This document shows, one piece after another, positions 46,760 through 60,000 of a stretch of 64,000 nucleotides of DNA; the stretch's first letter is position 1; each line of letters begins with the position of its first letter. Both the position numbers and the translations under genes were made by a program. Source of the stretch: Rallus limicola (lineage: Eukaryota > Chordata > Aves > Gruiformes > Rallidae); the NCBI GenBank assembly GCA_022605955.1, contig JAKCOZ010000101.1, positions 1 to 64,000 on the forward strand. The letters are read 5' to 3'. Below the pieces are notes generated by a model that worked only from the letters and a program-made list of their open reading frames with translations, was not told the origin of the DNA and ran no database searches.

Positions 46760-48343
46760 ATGCCTTTCAAGCCTAGCTTCTTTACTTTGGGAGTTATTGC
46801 TGGACGTTTAGCATGTTTTGAACTGCAGTCTGCTAGGGCCGAGAAAAGCACCGTAGGAGGTTCCAGGCATGTTCCCTCTTTCCAGGCAAAGGTAAAGGCT
46901 GAGAGCCAAAGTGACAGGGTCTGCTCGTGTGTCCTGTTAGGAGGTTTCAGACAAGCTATGCCTTTCAGGCCTAGCTTCTTTACTTTGGGAGTTATTGCTG
47001 GACGTTTAGCATGTTTTGAACTGCAGTCTGCTAGGGCCGAGAAAAGCACCGTAGGAGGTTCCAGGCATGTTCCCTCTTTCCAGGCAAAGGAAAAGGCTGA
47101 GAGCCAAAGCGACAGGGTCTGCTCGTGTGTCCTGTTAGGAGGTTTCAGACAAGCTATGCCTTTCAGGCCTAGCTTCTTTACTTTGGGAGTTATTGCTGGA
47201 CGTTTAGCATGTTTTGAACTGCAGTCTGCTAGGGCCGAGAAAAGCACCGTAGGAGGTTCCAGGCATGTTCCCTCTTTCCAGGCAAAGGAAAAGGCTGAGA
47301 GCCAAAGTGACAGGGTCTGCTCGGGTGTCCTGTTAGGAGGTTTCAGACAAGCTATGCCTTTCAGGCCTCGCTTCTTTACTTTGGGAGTTATTGCTGGACG
47401 TTTAGCATGTTTTGAACTGCAGTCTGCTAGGGCCGAGAAAAGCACCGTAGGAGGTTCCAGGCATGTTCCCTCTTTCCAGGCAAAGGAAAAGGCTGAGAGC
47501 CAAAGTGAGAGGGGCTGCTCGTGTGTCCTGTTAGGAGGTTTCAGACAAGCTATGCCTTTCAGGCCTAGCTTCTTTACTTTGGGAGTTATTGCTGGACGTT
47601 TAGCATGTTTTGAACTGCAGTCTGCTAGGGCCGAGAAAAGCACCGTAGGAGGTTCCAGGCATGTTCCCTCTTTCCAGGCAAAGGAAAAGGCTGAGAGCCA
47701 AAGCGACAGGGTCTGCTCGTGTGTCCTGTTAGGAGGTTTCAGACAAGCTATGCCTTTCAGGCCTAGCTTCTTTACTTTGGGAGTTATTGCTGGACGTTTA
47801 GCATGTTTTGAACTGCAGTCTGCTAGGGCCGAGAAAAGCACCGTAGGAGGTTCCAGGCATGTTCCCTCTTTCCAGGCAAAGGAAAAGGCTGAGAGCCAAA
47901 GTGACAGGGTCTGCTCGTGTGTCCTGTTAGGAGGTTTCAGACAAGCTATGCCTTTCAGGCCTAGCTTCTTTACTTTGGGAGTTATTGCTGGACGTTTAGC
48001 ATGTTTTGAACTGCAGTCTGCTAGGGCCGAGAAAAGCACCGTAGGAGGTTCCAGGCATGTTCCCTCTTTCCAGGCAAAGGAAAAGGCTGAGAGCCAAAGT
48101 GACAGGGTCTGCTCGTGTGTCCTGTTAGGAGGTTTCAGACAAGCTATGCCTTTCAGGCCTAGCTTCTTTACTTTGGGAGTTATTGCTGGACGTTTAGCAT
48201 GTTTTGAACTGCAGTCTGCTAGGGCCGAGAAAAGCACCGTAGGAGGTTCCAGGCATGTTCCCTCTTTCCAGGCAAAGGAAAAGGCTGAGAGCCAAAGTGA
48301 CAGGGGCTGCTCATGTGTCCTGTTAGGAGGTTTCAGACAAGCT
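46760..48343 (+). repeat. 8-monomer unit (second type), second repeat
   Basis: Copy of 45176-46759. The last monomer differs by having aggggctgctcatg (about 48301) in place of gcttgtg, which is where the sequence passes into an alpha-type tail. The gcttgtg monomer also precedes the first repeat, so the duplicated register could equally start one monomer earlier. Confidence 0.92.
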
Positions 48344-49135
48344 ATGCCTTTCAGGCCTAGCTTCTTTACTTTGGGAGTTATTGCTGGACGTTTAGCATGT
48401 TTTGAACTGCAGTCTGCTAGGGCCGAGAAAAGCACCGTAGGAGGTTCCAGGCATGTTCCCTCTTTCCAGGCAAAGGAAAAGGCTGAGAGCCAAAGTGACA
48501 GGGTCTGCTCGGGTGTCCTGTTAGGAGGTTTCAGACAAGCTATGCCTTTCAGGCCTAGATTCTTTACTTTGGGAGGTATTGCTGGACGTTTAGCATGTTT
48601 TGAACTGCAGTCTGCTAGGGCCGAGAAAAGAACCGTAGGAGGTTCCAGGCATGTTCCCTCTTTCCAGGCAAAGGAAAAGGCTGAGAGCCAAAGTGACAGG
48701 GTCTGCTCGGGTGTCCTGTTAGGAGGTTTCAGACAAGCTATGCCTTTCAGGCCTAGCTTCTTTACTTTGGGAGTTATTGCTGGACGTTTAGCATGTTTTG
48801 AGCTGCAGTCTGCTAGGGCCGAGAAAAGCACCGTAGGAGGTTCCAGGCATGTTCCCTCTTTCCAAGCAAAGGAAAAAGCTGAGAGCCAAAGTGTCAGGGT
48901 TTGCTCGTGTGTCCTGTTAGGAGGTTTCAGACAAGCTATGCCTTTCAGGCCTAGCTTCTTTACTTTGGGAGTTATTGCTGGACGTTTAGCATGTTTTGAA
49001 TTGCAGTCTGCTAGGGCCGAGAAAAGCACCGTAGGAGGTTCCAGGCATGTTCCCTCTTTCAAAGCAAAGGAAAAGGCTGAGAGCCAAAGTGACAGGGTCT
49101 GCTTGTGTTTCCTGTTAGGAGGTTTCAGACAAGCT
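48344..49135 (+). repeat. Alpha-type tail, extra copy
   Basis: Matches 3196-3987: a gctcgggtg monomer, the multiply changed monomer (ctagattc, gggaggtat, gaaaagaacc), then the cassette. It joins a different unit on its left, so the tail was copied or exchanged apart from the rest of alpha. Confidence 0.87.
48740..49135 (+). repeat. Two-monomer marker cassette 8
   Basis: Has gagctgcag, ccaagca, gtcagg and gtttgctcg, then gaattgcag, tttcaaagca and gcttgtgtttc. It combines the gtcagg/tttcc marks of cassettes 1, 2 and 9 with the gaattgcag mark of cassettes 3 to 7, so it looks intermediate or recombinant. Confidence 0.88.
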
Positions 49136-52100
49136 ATGCCTTTTAAGGCCTAGCTTCTTTACTTTGGGAGTTATTGCTGGACGTTTAGCATGTTTTGAAC
49201 TGCAGTCTGCTAGGGCCGAGAAAAGCACCGTAGGAGGTTCCAGGCATGTTCCCTCTTTCCAGGCAAAGGAAAAGGCTGAGAGCCAAAGTGACAGGGTCTG
49301 CTCGTGTGTCCTGTTAGGAGGTTTCAGACAAGCTATGCCTTTCAGGCCTAGCTTCTTTACTTTGGGAGTTATTGCTGGACGTTTAGCATGTTTTGAACTG
49401 CAGTCTGCTCGGTCCGAGAAAAGCACCGTAGGAGGTTCCAGGCATGTTCCCTCTTTCCAGGCAAAGGAAAAGGCTGAGAACCAAAGTGACAGGGGCTGCT
49501 CGTGTGTCATGTTAGGAGGTTTCAGACAAGCTATGCCTTTCAGGCCTAGCTTCTTTACTTTGGGAGTTATTGCTGGACGTTTAGCATGTTTTGAACTGCA
49601 GTCTGCTAGGGCCGAGAAAAGCACCGTAGGAGGTTCCAGGCATGTTCCCTCTTTCCAGGCAAAGGAAAAGGCTGAGAACCAAAGTGACAGGGTCTGCTCG
49701 TGTGTCCTGTTAGGAGGTTTCAGACAAGCTATGCCTTTCAGGCCTAGCTTCTTTACTTTGGGAGTTATTGCTGGACGTTTAGCATGTTTTGAACTGCAGT
49801 CTGCTAGGGCCGAGAAAAGCACCGTAGGAGGTTCCAGGCATGTTCCTTCTTTCCAGGCAAAGGAAAAGGCTGAGAGCCAAAGTGACAGGGGCTGCTCGTG
49901 TGTCCTGTTAGGAGGTTTCAGACAAGCTATGCCTTTCAGGCCTAGCTTCTTTACTTTGGGAGTTATTGCTGGACGTTTAGCATGTTTTGAACTGCAGTCT
50001 GCTAGGGCCGAGAAAAGCATTGTAGGAGGTTCCAGGCATGTTCCCTCTTTCCAGGCAAAGGAAAAGGCTGAGAGCCAAAGCGACAGGGTCTGCTCGTGTG
50101 TCCTGTTAGGAGGTTTCAGACAAGCTATGCCTTTCAGGCCTAGCTTCTTTACTTTGGGAGTTATTGCTGGACGTTTAGCATGTTTTGAACTGCAGTCTGC
50201 TAGGGCCGAGAAAAGCACCGTAGGAGGTTCCAGGCATGTTCCCTCTTTCCAGGCAAAGGAAAAGGCTGAGATCCAAAGTGACAGGGTCTGCTCGTGTGTC
50301 CTGTTAGGAGGTTTCAGACAAGCTATGCCTTTCAGGCCTAGCTTCTTTACTTTGGGAGTTATTGCTGGACGTTTAGCATGTTTTGAACTGCAGTCTGCTA
50401 GGGCCGAGAAAAGCACCATAGGAGGTTCCAGGCATGTTCCCTCTTTCCAGGCAAAGGAAAAGTCTGAGAGCCAAAGCGACAGGGTCTGCTCGTGTGTCCT
50501 GTTAGGAGGTTTCAGACAAGCTATGCCTTTCAGGCCTAGCTTCTTTATTTTGGGAGTTATTGCTGGACGTTTAGCATGTTTTGAACTGCAGTCTGCTAGG
50601 GCCGAGAAAAGCACCGTAGGAGGTTCCAGGCATGTTCCCTCTTTCCAGGCAAAGGAAAAGGCTGAGAGCCAAAGTGACAGGGTCTGCTCGTGTGTCCTGT
50701 TAGGAGGTTTCAGACAAGCTATGCCTTTCAGGCCTAGCTTCTTTACTTTGGGAGTTATTGCTGGACGTTTAGCATGTTTTGAACTGCAGTCTGCTAGGGC
50801 CGAGAAAAGCACCGTAGGAGGTTCCAGGCATGTTCCCTCTTTCCAGGCAAAGGAAAAGGCTGAGAGCCAAAGTGACAGGGTCTGCTCGTGTGTCCTGTTA
50901 GGAGGTTTCAGACAAGCTATGCCTTTCAGGCCTAGCTTCTTTACTTTGGGAGTTATTGCTGGACGTTTAGCATGTTTTGAACTGCAGTCTGCTAGGGCCG
51001 AGAAAAGCACCGTAGGAGGTTCCAGGCATGTTCCCTCTTTCCAGGCAAAGGAAAAGGCTGAGAGCCAAAGTGACAGGGTCTGCTCGTGTGTCCTGTTAGG
51101 AGGTTTCAGACAAGCTATGCCTTTCAGGCCTAGCTTCTTTATTTTGGGAGTTATTGCTGGACGTTTAGCATGTTTTGAACTGCAGTCTGCTAGGGCCGAG
51201 AAAAGCACCGTAGGAGGTTCCAGGCATGTTCCCTCTTTCCAGGCAAAGGAAAAGGCTGAGAGCCAAAGTGACAGGGTCTGCTCGTGTGTCCTGTTAGGAG
51301 GTTTCAGACAAGCTATGCCTTTCAGGCCTAGCTTCTTTACTTTGGGAGTTATTGCTGGACGTTTAGCATGTTTTGAACTGCAGTCTGCTCGGTCCGAGAA
51401 AAGCACCGTAGGAGGTTCCAGGCATGTTCCCTCTTTCCAGGCAAAGGAAAAGGCTGAGAACCAAAGTGACAGGGGCTGCTCGTGTGTCATGTTAGGAGGT
51501 TTCAGACAAGCTATGCCTTTCAGGCCTAGCTTCTTTACTTTGGGAGTTATTGCTGGACGTTTAGCATGTTTTGAACTGCAGTCTGCTAGGGCCGAGAAAA
51601 GCACCGTAGGAGGTTCCAGGCATGTTCCCTCTTTCCAGGCAAAGGAAAAGGCTGAGAGCCAAAGTGACAGGGTCTGCTCGTGTGTCCTGTTAGGAGGTTT
51701 CAGACAAGCTATGCCTTTCAGGCCTAGCTTCTTTACTTTGGGAGTTATTGCTGGACGTTTAGCATGTTTTGAACTGCAGTCTGCTAGGGCCGAGAAAAGC
51801 ACCGTAGGAGGTTCCAGGCATGTTCACTCTTTCCAGGCAAAGGAAAAGGCTGAGAGCCAAAGTGACAGGGGGTGCTCATGTGTCCTGTTAGGAGGTTTCA
51901 GACAAGCTATGCCTTTCAGGCCTAGCTTCTTTACTTTGGGAGTTATTGCTGGACGTTTAGCATGTTTTGAACTGCAGTCTGCTAGGGCCGAGAAAAGCAC
52001 CGTAGGAGGTTCCAGGCATGTTCCCTCTTTCCAGGCAAAGGAAAAGGCTGAGAGCCAAAGTGACAGGGTCTGCTCGTGTGTCCTGTTAGGAGGTTTCAGA

Positions 52101-55100
52101 CAAGCTATGCCTTTCAGGCCTAGCTTCTTTACTTTGGGAGTTATTGCTGGACGTTTAGCATGTTTTGAACTGCAGTCTGCTAGGGCCGAGAAAAGCACCG
52201 TAGGAGGTTCCAGGCATGTTCCCTCTTTCCAGGCAAAGGAAAAGGCTGAGAGCCAAAGTGACAGGGTCTGCTCGTGTGTCCTGTTAGGAGGTTTCAGACA
52301 AGCTATGCCTTTCAGGCCTAGCTTCTTTACTTTGGGAGTTATTGCTGGACGTTTAGCATGTTTTGAACTGCAGTCTGCTAGGGCCGAGAAAAGCACCGTA
52401 GGAGGTTCCAGGCATGTTCCCTCTTTCCAGGCAAAGGAAAAGGCTGAGAGCCAAAGTGACAGGGTCTGCTCGTGTGTCCTGTTAGTAGGTTTCAGACAAG
52501 CTATGCCTTTCAGGCCTAGCTTCTTTACTTTGGGAGTTATTGCTGGACGTTTAGCATGTTTTGAACTGCAGTCTGCTAGGGCCGAGAAAAGCACCGTAGG
52601 AGGTTCCAGGCATGTTCCCTCTTTCCAGGCAAAGGAAAAGGCTGAGAGCCAAAGTGACAGGGTCTGCTCGTGTGACCTGTTAGTAGGTTTCAGACAAGCT
52701 ATGCCTTTCAGGCCTAGCTTCTTTACTTTGGGAGTTATTGCTGGACGTTTAGCATGTTTTGAACTGCAGTCTGCTAGGGCCGAGAAAAGCACCGTAGGAG
52801 GTTCCAGGCATGTTCCCTCTTTCCAGGCAAAGGAAAAGGCTGAGAGCCAAAGTGACAGGGTCTGCTCGTGTGTCCTGTTAGGAGGTTTCAGACAAGCTAT
52901 GCCTTTCAGGCCTAGCTTCTTTACTTTGGGAGTTATTGCTGGACGTTTAGCATGTTTTGAACTGCAGTCTGCTAGGGCCGAGAAAAGCACCGTAGGAGGT
53001 TCCAGGCATGTTCCCTCTTTCCAGGCAAAGGAAAAGGCTGAGAGCCAAAGTGACAGGGTCTGCTCGTGTGTCCTGTTAGGAGGTTTCAGACAAGCTATGC
53101 CTTTCAGGCCTAGCTTCTTTACTTTGGGAGTTATTGCTGGACGTTTAGCATGTTTTGAACTGCAGTCTGCTAGGGCCGAGAAAAGCACCGTAGGAGGTTC
53201 CAGGCATGTTCCCTCTTTCCAGGCAAAGGAAAAGTCTGAGAGCCAAAGCGACAGGGTCTGCTCGTGTGTCCTGTTAGGAGGTTTCAGACAAGCTATGCCT
53301 TTCAGGCCTAGCTTCTTTATTTTGGGAGTTATTGCTGGACGTTTAGCATGTTTTGAACTGCAGTCTGCTAGGGCCGAGAAAAGCACCGTAGGAGGTTCCA
53401 GGCATGTTCCCTCTTTCCAGGCAAAGGAAAAGGCTGAGAGCCAAAGTGACAGGGTCTGCTCGTGTGTCCTGTTAGGAGGTTTCAGACAAGCTATGCCTTT
53501 CAGGCCTAGCTTCTTTACTTTGGGAGTTATTGCTGGACGTTTAGCATGTTTTGAACTGCAGTCTGCTAGGGCCGAGAAAAGCACCGTAGGAGGTTCCAGG
53601 CATGTTCCCTCTTTCCAGGCAAAGGAAAAGGCTGAGAGCCAAAGTGACAGGGTCTGCTCGTGTGTCCTGTTAGTAGGTTTCAGACAAGCTATGCCTTTCA
53701 GGCCTAGCTTCTTTACTTTGGGAGTTATTGCTGGACGTTTAGCATGTTTTGAACTGCAGTCTGCTAGGGCCGAGAAAAGCACCGTAGGAGGTTCCAGGCA
53801 TGTTCCCTCTTTCCAGGCAAAGGAAAAGGCTGAGAGCCAAAGTGACAGGGTCTGCTCGTGTGTCCTGTTAGGAGGTTTCAGACAAGCTATGCCTTTCAAG
53901 CCTAGCTTCTTTACTTTGGGAGTTATTGCTGGACGTTTAGCATGTTTTGAACTGCAGTCTGCTAGGGCCGAGAAAAGCACCGTAGGAGGTTCCAGGCATG
54001 TTCCCTCTTTCCAGGCAAAGGTAAAGGCTGAGAGCCAAAGTGACAGGGTCTGCTCGTGTGTCCTGTTAGGAGGTTTCAGACAAGCTATGCCTTTCAGGCC
54101 TAGCTTCTTTACTTTGGGAGTTATTGCTGGACGTTTAGCATGTTTTGAACTGCAGTCTGCTAGGGCCGAGAAAAGCACCGTAGGAGGTTCCAGGCATGTT
54201 CCCTCTTTCCAGGCAAAGGAAAAGGCTGAGAGCCAAAGCGACAGGGTCTGCTCGTGTGTCCTGTTAGGAGGTTTCAGACAAGCTATGCCTTTCAGGCCTA
54301 GCTTCTTTACTTTGGGAGTTATTGCTGGACGTTTAGCATGTTTTGAACTGCAGTCTGCTAGGGCCGAGAAAAGCACCGTAGGAGGTTCCAGGCATGTTCC
54401 CTCTTTCCAGGCAAAGGAAAAGGCTGAGAGCCAAAGTGACAGGGTCTGCTCGTGTGTCCTGTTAGGAGGTTTCAGACAAGCTATGCCTTTCAGGCCTAGC
54501 TTCTTTACTTTGGGAGTTATTGCTGGACGTTTAGCATGTTTTGAACTGCAGTCTGCTAGGGCCGAGAAAAGCACCGTAGGAGGTTCCAGGCATGTTCCCT
54601 CTTTCCAGGCAAAGGAAAAGGCTGAGAGCCAAAGTGACAGGGTCTGCTCGTGTGTCCTGTTAGGAGGTTTCAGACAAGCTATGCCTTTCAGGCCTAGCTT
54701 CTTTACTTTGGGAGTTATTGCTGGACGTTTAGCATGTTTTGAACTGCAGTCTGCTAGGGCCGAGAAAAGCACCGTAGGAGGTTCCAGGCATGTTCCCTCT
54801 TTCCAGGCAAAGGAAAAGGCTGAGAGCCAAAGTGACAGGGTCTGCTCGTGTGTCCTGTTAGGAGGTTTCAGACAAGCTATGCCTTTCAGGCCTAGCTTCT
54901 TTACTTTGGGAGTTATTGCTGGACGTTTAGCATGTTTTGAACTGCAGTCTGCTAGGGCCGAGAAAAGCACCGTAGGAGGTTCCAGGCATGTTCCCTCTTT
55001 CCAGGCAAAGGAAAAGGCTGAGAGCCAAAGTGACAGGGTCTGCTCGTGTGTCCTGTTAGGAGGTTTCAGACAAGCTATGCCTTTCAGGCCTAGCTTCTTT

Positions 55101-55595
55101 ACTTTGGGAGTTATTGCTGGACGTTTAGCATGTTTTGAACTGCAGTCTGCTAGGGCCGAGAAAAGCACCGTAGGAGGTTCCAGGCATGTTCCCTCTTTCC
55201 AGGCAAAGGAAAAGGCTGAGAGCCAAAGTGACAGGGTCTGCTCGTGTGTCCTGTTAGGAGGTTTCAGACAAGCTATGCCTTTCAGGCCTAGCTTCTTTAC
55301 TTTGGGAGTTATTGCTGGACGTTTAGCATGTTTTGAACTGCAGTCTGCTAGGGCCGAGAAAAGCACCGTAGGAGGTTCCAGGCATGTTCCCTCTTTCCAG
55401 GCAAAGGAAAAGGCTGGGAGCCAAAGTGACAGGGTCTGCTCGTGTGTCCTGTTAGGAGGTTTCAGACAAGCTATGCCTTTCAGGCCTAGCTTCTTTACTT
55501 TGGGAGTTATTGCTGGACGTTTAGCATGTTTTGAACTGCAGTCTGCTAGGGCCGAGAAAAGCACCGTAGGAGGTTCCAGGCATGTTCCCTCTTTC
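49136..55595 (+). repeat. Composite block with two beta-like starts
   Basis: Two monomers with ctcggtccgag, gagaacc and gtcatgtt lie exactly ten monomers apart (49408 and 51388). Between them are gcattgtag (50018), gagatcc (about 50270), accatagg (about 50416), KEKS and T-to-I monomers. Later come gttcactct (51823), gtgacctgtt (about 52673), and a KEKS, T-to-I, gttagtagg, majority, R-to-K series (about 53098-54100). That series matches 622-1810 of alpha minus one monomer. A ctgggag change lies near 55415. Confidence 0.8.
49144..49145 (+). other. Complex +1 indel (c replaced by ta), copy 3
   Basis: Same ccttttaagg change as at 3996, following cassette 8. It closes the forward frame at 49153. 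Confidence 0.95.
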
Positions 55596-57029
55596 CAGGC
55601 AAAGGAAAAGGCTGAGAGCCAAAGTGACAGGGTCTGCTCGTGTGTCCTGTTAGTAGGTTTCAGACAAGCTATGCCTTTCAGGCCTAGCTTCTTTACTTTG
55701 GGAGTTATTGCTGGACGTTTAGCATGTTTTGAACTGCAGTCTGCTAGGGCCGAGAAAAGCACCGTAGGAGGTTCCAGGCATGTTCCCTCTTTCCAGGCAA
55801 AGGAAAAGGCTGAGAGCCAAAGTGACAGGGTCTGCTCGTGTGTCCTGTTAGGAGGTTTCAGACAAGCTATGCCTTTCAGGCCTAGCTTCTTTATTTTGGG
55901 AGTTATTGCTGGACGTTTAGCATGTTTTGAACTGCAGTCTGCTAGGGCCGAGAAAAGCACCGTAGGAGGTTCCAGGCATGTTCCCTCTTTCCAGGCAAAG
56001 GAAAAGGCTGAGAGCCAAAGTGACAGGGTCTGCTCGTGTGTCCTGTTAGTAGGTTTCAGACAAGCTATGCCTTTCAAGCCTAGCTTCTTTACTTTGGGAG
56101 TTATTGCTGGACGTTTAGCATGTTTTGAACTGCAGTCTGCTAGGGCCGAGAAAAGCACCGTAGGAGGTTCCAGGCATGTTCCCTCTTTCCAGGCAAAGGT
56201 AAAGGCTGAGAGCCAAAGTGACAGGGTCTGCTCGTGTGTCCTGTTAGGAGGTTTCAGACAAGCTATGCCTTTCAGGCCTAGCTTCTTTACTTTGGGAGTT
56301 ATTGCTGGACGTTTAGCATGTTTTGAACTGCAGTCTGCTAGGGCCGAGAAAAGCACCGTAGGAGGTTCCAGGCATGTTCCCTCTTTCCAGGCAAAGGAAA
56401 AGGCTGAGAGCCAAAGCGACAGGGTCTGCTCGTGTGTCCTGTTAGGAGGTTTCAGACAAGCTATGCCTTTCAGGCCTAGCTTCTTTACTTTGGGAGTTAT
56501 TGCTGGACGTTTAGCATGTTTTGAACTGCAGTCTGCTAGGGCCGAGAAAAGCACCGTAGGAGGTTCCAGGCATGTTCCCTCTTTCCAGGCAAAGGAAAAG
56601 GCTGAGAGCCAAAGTGACAGGGTCTGCTCGTGTGTCCTGTTAGGAGGTTTCAGACAAGCTATGCCTTTCAGGCCTAGCTTCTTTACTTTGGGAGTTATTG
56701 CTGGACGTTTAGCATGTTTTGAACTGCAGTCTGCTAGGGCCGAGAAAAGCACCGTAGGAGGTTCCAGGCATGTTCCCTCTTTCCAGGCAAAGGAAAAGGC
56801 TGAGAGCCAAAGTGACAGGGTCTGCTCGTGTGTCCTGTTAGGAGGTTTCAGACAAGCTATGCCTTTCAGGCCTAGCTTCTTTACTTTGGGAGTTATTGCT
56901 GGACGTTTAGCATGTTTTGAACTGCAGTCTGCTAGGGCCGAGAAAAGCACCGTAGGAGGTTCCAGGCATGTTCCCTCTTTCCAGGCAAAGGAAAAGGCTG
57001 AGAGCCAAAGTGACAGGGTCTGCTCGTGT
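55596..57029 (+). repeat. Link block, copy 2
   Basis: Matches 7874-9307 at offset 47722, including gttagtagg at 55650 and the R-to-K/E-to-V monomer near 56059. It leads directly into alpha copy 3, as the first link leads into alpha copy 2. Confidence 0.85.
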
Positions 57030-60000
57030 GTCCTGTTAGGAGGTTTCAGACAAGCTATGCCTTTCAGGCCTAGCTTCTTTACTTTGGGAGTTATTGCTGG
57101 ACGTTTAGCATGTTTTGAACTGCAGTCTGCTAGGGCCGAGAAAAGCACCGTAGGAGGTTCCAGGCATGTTCCCTCTTTCCAGGCAAAGGAAAAGGCTGAG
57201 AGCCAAAGTGACAGGGTCTGCTCGTGTGTCCTGTTAGGAGGTTTCAGACAAGCTATGCCTTTCAGGCCTAGCTTCTTTACTTTGGGAGTTATTGCTGGAC
57301 GTTTAGCATGTTTTGAACTGCAGTCTGCTAGGGCCGAGAAAAGCACCGTAGGAGGTTCCAGGCATGTTCCCTCTTTCCAGGCAAAGGAAAAGGCTGAGAG
57401 CCAAAGTGACAGGGTCTGCTCGTGTGTCCTGTTAGGAGGTTTCAGACAAGCTATGCCTTTCAGGCCTAGCTTCTTTACTTTGGGAGTTATTGCTGGACTT
57501 TTAGCATGTTTTGAACTGCAGTCTGCTAGGGCCGAGAAAAGCACCGTAGGAGGTTCCAGGCATGTTCCCTCTTTCCAGGCAAAGGAAAAGGCTGAGAGCC
57601 AAAGTGACAGGGTCTGCTCGTGTGTCCTGTTAGGAGGTTTCAGACAAGCTATGCCTTTCAGGCCTAGCTTCTTTACTTTGGGAGTTATTGCTGGACGTTT
57701 AGCATGTTTTGAACTGCAGTCTGCTAGGGCCGAGAAAAGCACCGTAGGAGGTTCCAGGCATGTTCCCTCTTTCCAGGCAAAGGAAAAGTCTGAGAGCCAA
57801 AGCGACAGGGTCTGCTCGTGTGTCCTGTTAGGAGGTTTCAGACAAGCTATGCCTTTCAGGCCTAGCTTCTTTATTTTGGGAGTTATTGCTGGACGTTTAG
57901 CATGTTTTGAACTGCAGTCTGCTAGGGCCGAGAAAAGCACCGTAGGAGGTTCCAGGCATGTTCCCTCTTTCCAGGCAAAGGAAAAGGCTGAGAGCCAAAG
58001 TGACAGGGTCTGCTCGTGTGTCCTGTTAGGAGGTTTCAGACAAGCTATGCCTTTCAGGCCTAGCTTCTTTACTTTGGGAGTTATTGCTGGACGTTTAGCA
58101 TGTTTTGAACTGCAGTCTGCTAGGGCCGAGAAAAGCACCGTAGGAGGTTCCAGGCATGTTCCCTCTTTCCAGGCAAAGGAAAAGGCTGAGAGCCAAAGTG
58201 ACAGGGTCTGCTCGTGTGTCCTGTTAGTAGGTTTCAGACAAGCTATGCCTTTCAGGCCTAGCTTCTTTACTTTGGGAGTTATTGCTGGACGTTTAGCATG
58301 TTTTGAACTGCAGTCTGCTAGGGCCGAGAAAAGCACCGTAGGAGGTTCCAGGCATGTTCCCTCTTTCCAGGCAAAGGAAAAGGCTGAGAGCCAAAGTGAC
58401 AGGGTCTGCTCGTGTGTCCTGTTAGGAGGTTTCAGACAAGCTATGCCTTTCAGGCCTAGCTTCTTTATTTTGGGAGTTATTGCTGGACGTTTAGCATGTT
58501 TTGAACTGCAGTCTGCTAGGGCCGAGAAAAGCACCGTAGGAGGTTCCAGGCATGTTCACTCTTTCCAGGCAAAGGAAAAGGCTGAGAGCCAAAGTGACAG
58601 GGTCTGCTCGTGTGTCCTGTTAGGAGGTTTCAGACAAGCTATGCCTTTCAAGCCTAGCTTCTTTACTTTGGGAGTTATTGCTGGACGTTTAGCATGTTTT
58701 GAACTGCAGTCTGCTAGGGCCGAGAAAAGCACCGTAGGAGGTTCCAGGCATGTTCCCTCTTTCCAGGCAAAGGTAAAGGCTGAGAGCCAAAGTGACAGGG
58801 TCTGCTCGTGTGTCCTGTTAGGAGGTTTCAGACAAGCTATGCCTTTCAGGCCTAGCTTCTTTACTTTGGGAGTTATTGCTGGACGTTTAGCATGTTTTGA
58901 ACTGCAGTCTGCTAGGGCCGAGAAAAGCACCGTAGGAGGTTCCAGGCATGTTCCCTCTTTCCAGGCAAAGGAAAAGGCTGAGAGCCAAAGCGACAGGGTC
59001 TGCTCGTGTGTCCTGTTAGGAGGTTTCAGACAAGCTATGCCTTTCAGGCCTAGCTTCTTTACTTTGGGAGTTATTGCTGGACGTTTAGCATGTTTTGAAC
59101 TGCAGTCTGCTAGGGCCGAGAAAAGCACCGTAGGAGGTTCCAGGCATGTTCCCTCTTTCCAGGCAAAGGAAAAGGCTGAGAGCCAAAGTGACAGGGTCTG
59201 CTCGTGTGTCCTGTTAGGAGGTTTCAGACAAGCTATGCCTTTCAGGCCTCGCTTCTTTACTTTGGGAGTTATTGCTGGACGTTTAGCATGTTTTGAACTG
59301 CAGTCTGCTAGGGCCGAGAAAAGCACCGTAGGAGGTTCCAGGCATGTTCCCTCTTTCCAGGCAAAGGAAAAGGCTGAGAGCCAAAGTGACAGGGGCTGCT
59401 CGTGTGTCCTGTTAGGAGGTTTCAGACAAGCTATGCCTTTCAGGCCTAGCTTCTTTACTTTGGGAGTTATTGCTGGACGTTTAGCATGTTTTGAACTGCA
59501 GTCTGCTAGGGCCGAGAAAAGCACCGTAGGAGGTTCCAGGCATGTTCCCTCTTTCCAGGCAAAGGAAAAGGCTGAGAGCCAAAGCGACAGGGTCTGCTCG
59601 TGTGTCCTGTTAGGAGGTTTCAGACAAGCTATGCCTTTCAGGCCTAGCTTCTTTACTTTGGGAGTTATTGCTGGACGTTTAGCATGTTTTGAACTGCAGT
59701 CTGCTAGGGCCGAGAAAAGCACCGTAGGAGGTTCCAGGCATGTTCCCTCTTTCCAGGCAAAGGAAAAGGCTGAGAGCCAAAGTGACAGGGTCTGCTCGTG
59801 TGTCCTGTTAGGAGGTTTCAGACAAGCTATGCCTTTCAGGCCTAGCTTCTTTACTTTGGGAGTTATTGCTGGACGTTTAGCATGTTTTGAACTGCAGTCT
59901 GCTAGGGCCGAGAAAAGCACCGTAGGAGGTTCCAGGCATGTTCCCTCTTTCCAGGCAAAGGAAAAGGCTGAGAGCCAAAGTGACAGGGTCTGCTCGGGTG

